Assembly (NCBI GenBank): GCA_004369085.1
Contig: ML210153.1
Coordinates: 1-64,000 of the forward strand
From: Coprinopsis marcescibilis
Taxonomy: Eukaryota > Basidiomycota > Agaricomycetes > Agaricales > Psathyrellaceae
Direction of reading: 5' to 3'
DNA: 64,000 nt
Shown: positions 58,387 to 64,000 of the stretch, piece by piece
Numbering within the stretch: position 1 is the stretch's first letter
Layout of the letters: each line of letters begins with the position of its first letter
Translations under genes and position numbers: made by a program
Notes under the pieces: model-generated
Told to the model about the DNA's origin: nothing
Databases searched by the model: none
What the model saw: the letters and a program-made list of their open reading frames with translations, nothing else

Positions 58387-60356
58387 CTAGATTCTGGTAC
58401 GTCTCCATGAGGCTTTGGTGGTGTCTTGTTTCAATTTCGTTGGGATGTACCCGGTGGCATTGTTAGACGATCGCTCAAATTGTTTCTGGCAACGGGTAGC
58501 GAATGAGCGCCATTTTGCAAGTTCCTCCGGCGAGGATTCGGCGCTGTGTGCAGTCAACAGTTTGACAGATTCGGATAGCGTCGTGGCCAGCTTTGCGCCG
58601 TAGAATGCTTTATTCTTGAAATCCTTGCTGAGCTTCTTGTCGTCCTTGTCTGACGAAGCCAAAGACTTGAGGGCAATGTGGTCGATACCGATGTGTTCAA
58701 GCATGCGAAGACTTTGCTGGATGTAACGTAACTGGCGGGTTGCAAGTGCGGTGCGCATGATGGAGGCCATGGCCTCCGCTGATGGGAGCAGGGGCTGACC
58801 CTGTGAGACTCGTCTTTTTGGAGGTGTATTCGAATTGTGGTTGAAGTCCTTCCCCAAATAACCAGTCATCAGTTCGAATGTTGTAATTGCTGAAGGCCAA
58901 TCAGTTCCCTTCCAACACGCTGAAAGGACCAGATTGTATGTGGACATCGCGGGTCGAACTTGGGCGCCACTACCATGACGTTCTTGTCGTAACATCCATT
59001 CCAGCAGCTTGAGCGAGTCCTGGCCAACGCCCAATGGATCGGGCAGGTTGAATCGCGCCTTGAGAACTTCCTCGACGTGGGGCCGGTCAATAATCGAAAG
59101 ACCGCCGTCCTGGTCGGGCCGCTCCTTGACCTGTTGGAAAAAGTCCAAACAGGCGGCATAGTCGCCCGACTCGTTACATAGCTTGAGGATCGTCCCGAGT
59201 GCTGGCGGACCAAGTCGGCAGTTATTTTGCATATAACTTGCAGATTCGACCTTTCTACCCTTCCTTTGAAGGCCAAAATAGTCTTCAACGATCTGGAACG
59301 CCAAATCTTGGTCGTCCTTGGTTCCTTTGGAGAGTGCCGAAATTGCCGTCGTTGCAGTAAACGCATCTACCACCTGGGCGCCCAAGGACTGGGAGACTAG
59401 CTGCGTCCACAAACGCCTGGCATCGGCGGCGACCTTGGTATCCCAGTTATCTGGTGCTGTAATTCCTTTGCCTGAAAGGACATATCGCATGTTGGCTATC
59501 GCTTGAAACATGGCGGTGTAAATTTGGGCGTCCGGGGAGAAAGGCCCCGCGGAATCCAAGGCCTGGAAAACATCAAATATTTCTTCGTATTCCCCCGCAT
59601 TCCCGAGAATCTTGATGTATGCGGCCAAAGGGCCGACAGATATGTCTTCACTATCGGGGTTGTGTCGCTTCAAGGAAGTTATATGACGCTGATGCGCGTC
59701 GTAGAGTACCCTTGCGTTGGACATTAGTTGAGAATGTCCCGACCAGGATTCAATTTTGGACCACCCCGTGAACATCGTCTGGAATGTCCGGGTGGTAGGG
59801 CTGAATCCGCGTCTTTTCATCTAAAGGGGGATTTATAGTCGGAATTGGGATTGTGATTGGGAGGCAAACGGCTACTCACGTCGACGTAAAGTTTATACGC
59901 GAGTTGAAACCTCTTTTTCTTCATGCTCTCCCAGATCAGCGTATTCCAAACGGGTACGTTTATCGCGTCTCTGGGCGAGTTTTTCACCATAGCCACGGCA
60001 TCATCCAGTTTCCCCTCGTCACAGAGTCTTCTGACCCTTTTGGAGAGAATATACGGATCCAGCAGCTTCATAGTTCCCGAGCCTTCATCTTCATCTCCTA
60101 TACGCTTCGCAGCACCCTTGCCCGTTCCTTGAAGCGATTGTCGTCGTATATGCCGAGGGAGTTGGCTCTTTGGTTCTTGCTGAGCACTTGTGCTGGTGCT
60201 GCGCGTCGAAGCAAATCTACACGTCTGTAGCCATTGAGAAGACGTGGTTGTGGAGGAAGTGAGAAGAGTTTGCGACGGTGTTCTTCCAGTTAAGGTATTC
60301 AGATGAAGATTTTGGCGCAGGCTTTTGCGAGCAGCTGTCTCTATCCTTGAAAACAT
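58387..60356 (-). CDS. Mitochondrial pentatricopeptide-repeat protein
   Basis: PPR proteins bind organelle RNA and act in its processing, stability or translation. The N-terminus MFSRIETAARKSLRQNLHLNTLTGRTPSQTLL is basic and hydroxylated, as in mitochondrial presequences. PPR-type helices follow: KRVRRLCDEGKLDDAVAMVKNSPRDAINVPVWNTLIWESMKKKRFQLAYKLYVDMKRRGFSPTTRTFQTMF, GPLAAYIKILGNAGEYEEIFDVFQALDSAGPFSPDAQIYTAMFQAI, and LGTILKLCNESGDYAACLDFFQQV. About 640 residues in two exons, with one intron at about 59823-59878. The repeats are degenerate, so the RNA target cannot be read. It resembles yeast and fission-yeast mitochondrial PPR factors in layout. The neighbouring secreted gene is divergent. 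Confidence 0.85.
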
Positions 60357-60746
60357 GGAGTGACGCGGTGGTGGATGTGGTGAATGAAAGGAAATTGCTC
60401 GGGATCAATACGAGGATCACGGACCTCTCCTTACGGAAGCTATGGGACTTTGAAGCCATCTCATGTCCTCGAAATCAAAACTCTTACTGCACTGTCTCTT
60501 TGAACTCGCTGGAGCTATGTCTGGGAGTGCTGTGGTCTTATGCCGTGTCTCTCCTTCTCCAAGACTCTGGGATCTATGCTTGATAGAGTCCGATTCATGT
60601 ATTCGCCTCAAGTTCGGACAATCGTCTTCTTCGACAGAGTTCGCAAAGAATCCACTCGGAATCAAGGGTTCTCAATTTATCCGAGCCTGAACGCCTCCAG
60701 GCTTCCCTCGTTCGCTTGACCTTTCGCCCACACTCGTGCACAGTCG
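60357..60746. promoter_or_regulatory. Shared divergent promoter of PPR gene and secreted protein gene
   Basis: The region is 390 bases between start codons. Short open frames on both strands (for example 60463-60690) show no protein-like composition. No core-promoter motif is obvious. Confidence 0.45.
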
Positions 60747-61450
60747 ATGCTGCTCTATTCCGGACTGTCTTTGCTCCTGATTTCATGCTCCCTCACGCAT
60801 CCCACGACAGCTCTTAGGCTGCCAGCTCTCGATGGACTATATGGCCCATCCATGGGAGCGATAGTAGTCGGGACAACACCGATTGAGGGCGTCGCTACTG
60901 TTAGGCTCAGCGAGCAAGCCCCCGTCGCTCCACAGACCAGGCATCTCACGACAAAAGAACCCGGTAAATAAGAAACTCTTACGCCAGGGCCATTGAGCTG
61001 ATCTGAAGGCAGGTGCTTTCGGAAACCTAACACTGTTACCCAACTACAGACTGCCACCTCTCTATTATCTGAAGAAAGATCGAATATGGCAATACGTTAA
61101 CGACACCACCGTCTTTCCACTCAATGTTCTAAACGTCACTGCCTCTGCCGCAGAGAATCGGCACCCACCATTTCAATTGACACTGGGGAGAAAGATAGAA
61201 GGTGTGGAAGGCGGCCTTTGGAGGTGGTCAGGAAGCATGCTGTACTATGACTTCCCTGGCAAGACCGAAACCCAGGGATTGTTCTTCATGTGCGAGAATA
61301 ACAGAATCAACGGAGTGTTCATGTATTGCCAACAGTGTGTACATTTGTTCCCCAATTATCATCCCCGTCGTTTACCGTTCTATCAGGGAGGCACCTCCAG
61401 AGGGCTGCGAGCCGTTCACCCTGCACAGCTTCTTCCGGGAACAACAATAA
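60747..61450 (+). CDS. Secreted protein, unknown
   Basis: I do not recognise this protein. A signal peptide (MLLYSGLSLLLISCSLTHPTTA) leads a product of about 200 residues. One intron at about 60966-61012 joins EPG to FGNLTLLPNYRLPPLYYLKKD in frame; another at about 61337-61388 joins the CQQC region to EAPPEGCEPFTLHSFF. The mature part has one N-glycosylation-type site in the first half (WQYVNDTTVF) and another near VLNVTASAAE. Only a few cysteines (two in MCENNR/YCQQC and one near the end) occur. No TM or catalytic motif is visible. It ends 38 bases from the OST1 stop, tail to tail. It could be a wall or secreted host-contact protein, but nothing shows this. Confidence 0.65.
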
Positions 61451-61488
61451 ATTATAACATCCATTTTCTGTTGTTATCTACTATGCTA

Positions 61489-63218
61489 TCACTGGACCTT
61501 TTGCTTTGGACCGATCGAGAGGTCAATCCTACGTGCAATGATTGCAACAGCAAACAGCGAAAAGAAGGCAAAGGCGACCGATACCGCTTTCCTGAGGTGG
61601 GCTGTGAATGGAACTTTGTATGTAACCTGTGATTGAAAGAGTTGTTGAGGATTCGAGATTTCGTTTCAATACGAGGTCACTCACGTAGACTTCTTGGGCA
61701 TGCTTGAGAGTGAGGTTTTCGTAACGCAGGGTAATGGAAGGTCGGCCCACAGTATCCAGGTATGTGACATGGGTACCTAGAGTAGCTGACACAGGGGCGA
61801 ACGGAGTCGCAAAGTCAACGTCGCTAAATAGCCGTTTAGAACATAACATATGGAGGAATGTAAGGAGTCACTAACGTTGCTCCCTCAGGCAAGATAATCG
61901 TAAGCTCCTCATTGTTAACAACAGAGCCAGGCACGGGCGTCAAGATGGGAACTGCCAGCGTATATGCCCCGGTCTTCTTGTTGTAACTGACCGATCCCTC
62001 CAAAGGTGCATCCCAGCCCAAGGTGAAGGTATAGTTCCAACCACCAAGGAGTGGGTATCTTGGCTTCAACTCAAGAACACTCTGTTGAGACCTAGGGAAC
62101 CCTTTGGGTCCTAGGGGGGCAACACGGAGTTTGGAGGTAGAAACGTTGCCAATCTGATCATAATAGTATGCATTTCTGATGCCCGCAGGAAGGTTCAGCT
62201 GCAAAGCAGGGAGCAAGTGAGGGGCAAGCTTCCTGGTATAGGACTGAACCTGGTGTTCCAATCGAGAGAAATGGCCCTTCAATCTGTCGTCTCGTTAGCA
62301 CATAACGACGGTTGTAGAATGAGAGGCTTACTTGGGCCCAGCGTTGTGCAAAGTTATTTCATCCTGAGTGTTGACGTTAGCACCCCAATGGCTAACTTCA
62401 ACTGCTCGCTTGTATTCTGTCACTTCCAAGACCGGCTGCTCGAGGTAGTACTGGATCTCTACACGCTGTTGATACTCTTCGACGAAGTTTTGGTTGGCAG
62501 AAGGAGGAATGTTGCTGTATGGGCCGTAGACGATAGTGGATCCAGACTTGGTCACTAGAGCGTCACCGGCAAACTTGTCTACGCCTTGGGGTTCGGTGTG
62601 CGCGACAATTCGGGGTGCAATTGAACTGAGTAGGGGTCAAGTTCAAGCAGAAAAGTAGTAACTGACGACAGCATACCGTAGCTTGGTGCGTTGTATCAAG
62701 GTTTTGTAGGGACTGAGCACAAACAAGTCGGTACCGTACTTCAACTTCTGTTCCTCTGTCTGTGCTGCGGTCGCGGGCCATGGGACAGTCGCGTGGGTTT
62801 GAACGGTTTCAAGTACGAGGTTAAGAGTTTTGTTGGTAGAGAGGGCGGTCGGAAGAGAAACGTCGATCAGAGTATAGTCGCTGAGGTGGTGAAAAGTAAA
62901 TTAGGACAAAAACCTTCCGGACTACCAAAGATAATACCTTTCCGCACGCTCCGTCGTTGGAAGAGCCTTGTCCTGGCCCTTGATTTTAGCCTCTATCCAG
63001 CTTGTCTTTGACCTTTCATATGCCCCTAATACAACTGTATAGGTCTTGGAATTGTCGACCAATGCTCGAACCGAGTACGTTGTTGTGACGTGGACAACTG
63101 ATCCACCGAGCTCTGCAGAGCGAACAATTGCGGTGTTTTCAAAATCCGAAGTAGCGCAGCTGGCAGAGGTCGACCAGAGAAGAATAAACAGAGGAATGGA
63201 CGCCCATTTGAACGCCAT
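61489..63218 (-). CDS. OST1: Oligosaccharyltransferase subunit OST1 (ribophorin I)
   Basis: Ost1 is an ER-membrane subunit of the complex that transfers N-glycans to nascent proteins. A signal peptide (MAFKWASIPLFILLWSTSASC) is followed by DFENTAIVRSAELGGSVVHVTTTYSVRALVDNSKTY. The luminal region shows TKSGSTIVYGPYSNIPP, VEIQYYLEQPVLEVTEYKRAVEVSHWGANVNTQDEITLHNAGPK and YYYDQIGNVSTSKL. These blocks are the family signature. YPLLGGWNYTFTLGWDAPL also fits. The last exon reads YKVPFTAHLRKAVSVAFAFFSLFAVAIIARRIDLSIG, the C-terminal TM, ending at 61489. About 480 residues, the family size. Seven or so introns lie near 62920-62890, 62690-62625, 62345-62285, 61875-61822 and 61687-61627. Confidence 0.95.
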
Positions 63219-63403
63219 CGTTGAAGGAACGTGGAGGTGTTATGGAAATCGTAGGCTTCAGGATATTGATGGGCCAATTCCCGCGCGACGTGTCATTGGT
63301 TGTTACTATTTTTAGACGCAATCAAAATGGCCAAGGAATTCGTTTCGTGGCCAAAGAAGTGTATTAGAGTGTTAAAGAATGTATTCTACGAGACGAAGGC
63401 TCT

Positions 63404-64000
63404 CTACCACGTCCAAGTCCTGGCAGGGTTGCGCAGTGGAACATCTTCCCGCACGAGGGAGGATGAAACGACGCGTTTGAGCTTCTTATTGAACTCTGCG
63501 GCTTTCTTCTCCTCCAATGTTTTTCCATAGGACAGAATGACACTCATTTTTGCGTTATTCCTAATGCGAATACCAAAGTGACCACGAGCGCGAGGTTCCA
63601 GACGCTTCTCAGGCCGTGGTCCCTTGCTCACCCATGCTTGCTCTATAAAAGATGTTAGTCATGGCGGCCTGCACAAAGGCTGAGTCTACGTACCGACAAC
63701 AAGCCGGCTGGGATCGAGTTTCTTGTAACGGATGGCGTGGTCCTTCGCCGTACAAAGCATGTTCATGATCCGAATAGACGCCCTCTTTTCGGAGAACTGC
63801 ATTTGCAGAATGGCATAGTCAATAGGCTTGGTCGAGATTTGGTTGGCGAGCATGTTCAGCCTCCGGTGCGAGATTTTGAAGTTGGATGTGGAATATTTAT
63901 GCTAAGAAATTGCATTGATTAATACTAGTGGCGGGAATCATTGGGAGATACGCACATTGCTCGCCCGTTCCTTGGTTACAACCTGTCTTTCCTTCTTAAT
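63404..64000 (-). CDS. MRPL22: Mitochondrial ribosomal protein uL22m, 3' part (5' end outside window)
   Basis: uL22 lines the exit tunnel of the large ribosomal subunit; this is the mitochondrial form. The minus strand gives KKERQVVTKERASN at the window edge, an intron at about 63954-63903, then HKYSTSNFKISHRRLNMLANQISTKPIDYAILQMQFSEKRASIRIMNML. A second intron (about 63695-63645) precedes EQAWVSKGPRPEKRLEPRARGHFGIRIRNNAKMSVILSYGKT. The ARGHFGIRI block and basic surface are family features. It ends KLKRVVSSSLVREDVPLRN-PARTWTW. About 165 residues are visible; the N-terminal presequence lies outside the window. Confidence 0.88.

Noticed and set aside
1..64000. Transposons, retroelement terminal repeats, tRNA or rRNA genes, CRISPR arrays
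   Set aside because: None was seen. I found no transposase or reverse transcriptase motif, no long direct or inverted terminal repeats, and no tRNA cloverleaf that I could recognise by eye. A tRNAscan-type search would settle the tRNA part.
1..64000. A biosynthetic or defence gene cluster
   Set aside because: The genes belong to unrelated housekeeping functions, and there is no core synthase, P450 cluster or nuclease-effector group that would suggest a joint system.

Overview
This 64-kb window is nuclear chromosome from a filamentous basidiomycete, most likely an Agaricomycete. Nearly every gene is cut by several short introns of about 45-80 bases with GT(A/G)(A/C)GT donors. The gene set is fungal (BFR1, MARVEL proteins, GPI-anchored chitin deacetylase, perilipin, PX-DUF3818 protein, STB6-like protein). 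I cannot fix the genus from sequence alone. There are 33 gene models, about one per 1.9 kb, on both strands. I see no transposon, rRNA, tRNA or CRISPR array. Two genes run off the window: the first (5' end missing) and the last (5' end missing). Coordinates of coding features run from start codon to stop codon and include introns.

Layout. 0-6.4 kb: 3' part of acetoacetyl-CoA synthetase, two tandem four-TM MARVEL-like proteins and a small three-TM protein. 6.7-13.6 kb: a UBC8/UBE2H ubiquitin-conjugating enzyme, a short THOC5-like protein, glucose-6-phosphate dehydrogenase, an unknown helical protein and a CCDC47-like ER protein. 13.7-26.3 kb: a long STB6-like protein, a RING-LON protein with a possible C-terminal membrane anchor, a PX-DUF3818 protein and the DEAD-box helicase SPB4. 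26.7-35.4 kb: an RFX transcription factor, BFR1, a small Gly/Ser/His-rich unknown, NHP2 and a JMJD7-like oxygenase. 35.6-43.5 kb: the ELG1/ATAD5 clamp unloader, a bHLH factor, TFIIF alpha and a small newly proposed gene antisense to the TFIIF end. 44.2-55.4 kb: chitin deacetylase, perilipin, a GCK-III kinase, ribosomal protein uL29, HIS6 and a hydroxyacid-oxoacid transhydrogenase. 55.9-64 kb: a membrane-anchored aspartic protease, a mitochondrial PPR protein, a secreted orphan, OST1 and mitochondrial uL22.

The genes do not form a metabolic cluster. They are mostly conserved housekeeping genes serving ribosome assembly and translation (SPB4, NHP2, uL29, uL22m, BFR1), ER protein handling (CCDC47-like, OST1, RING-LON), transcription (TFIIF alpha, RFX, bHLH, THOC5-like), genome maintenance (ELG1) and lipid or central metabolism. 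Several neighbours are divergent with compact shared promoters of 85-350 bases.

I did not find a clear undescribed multi-gene system. The most interesting leads are a spliced final exon that would give the RING-LON protein a membrane tail, two probable GC-AG introns with identical GCAAGT donors, an ELG1 N-terminus with a PIP-like box and three SUMO-interaction-like motifs, a missed small gene overlapping the TFIIF alpha stop codon, and a few small orphan membrane or secreted proteins.
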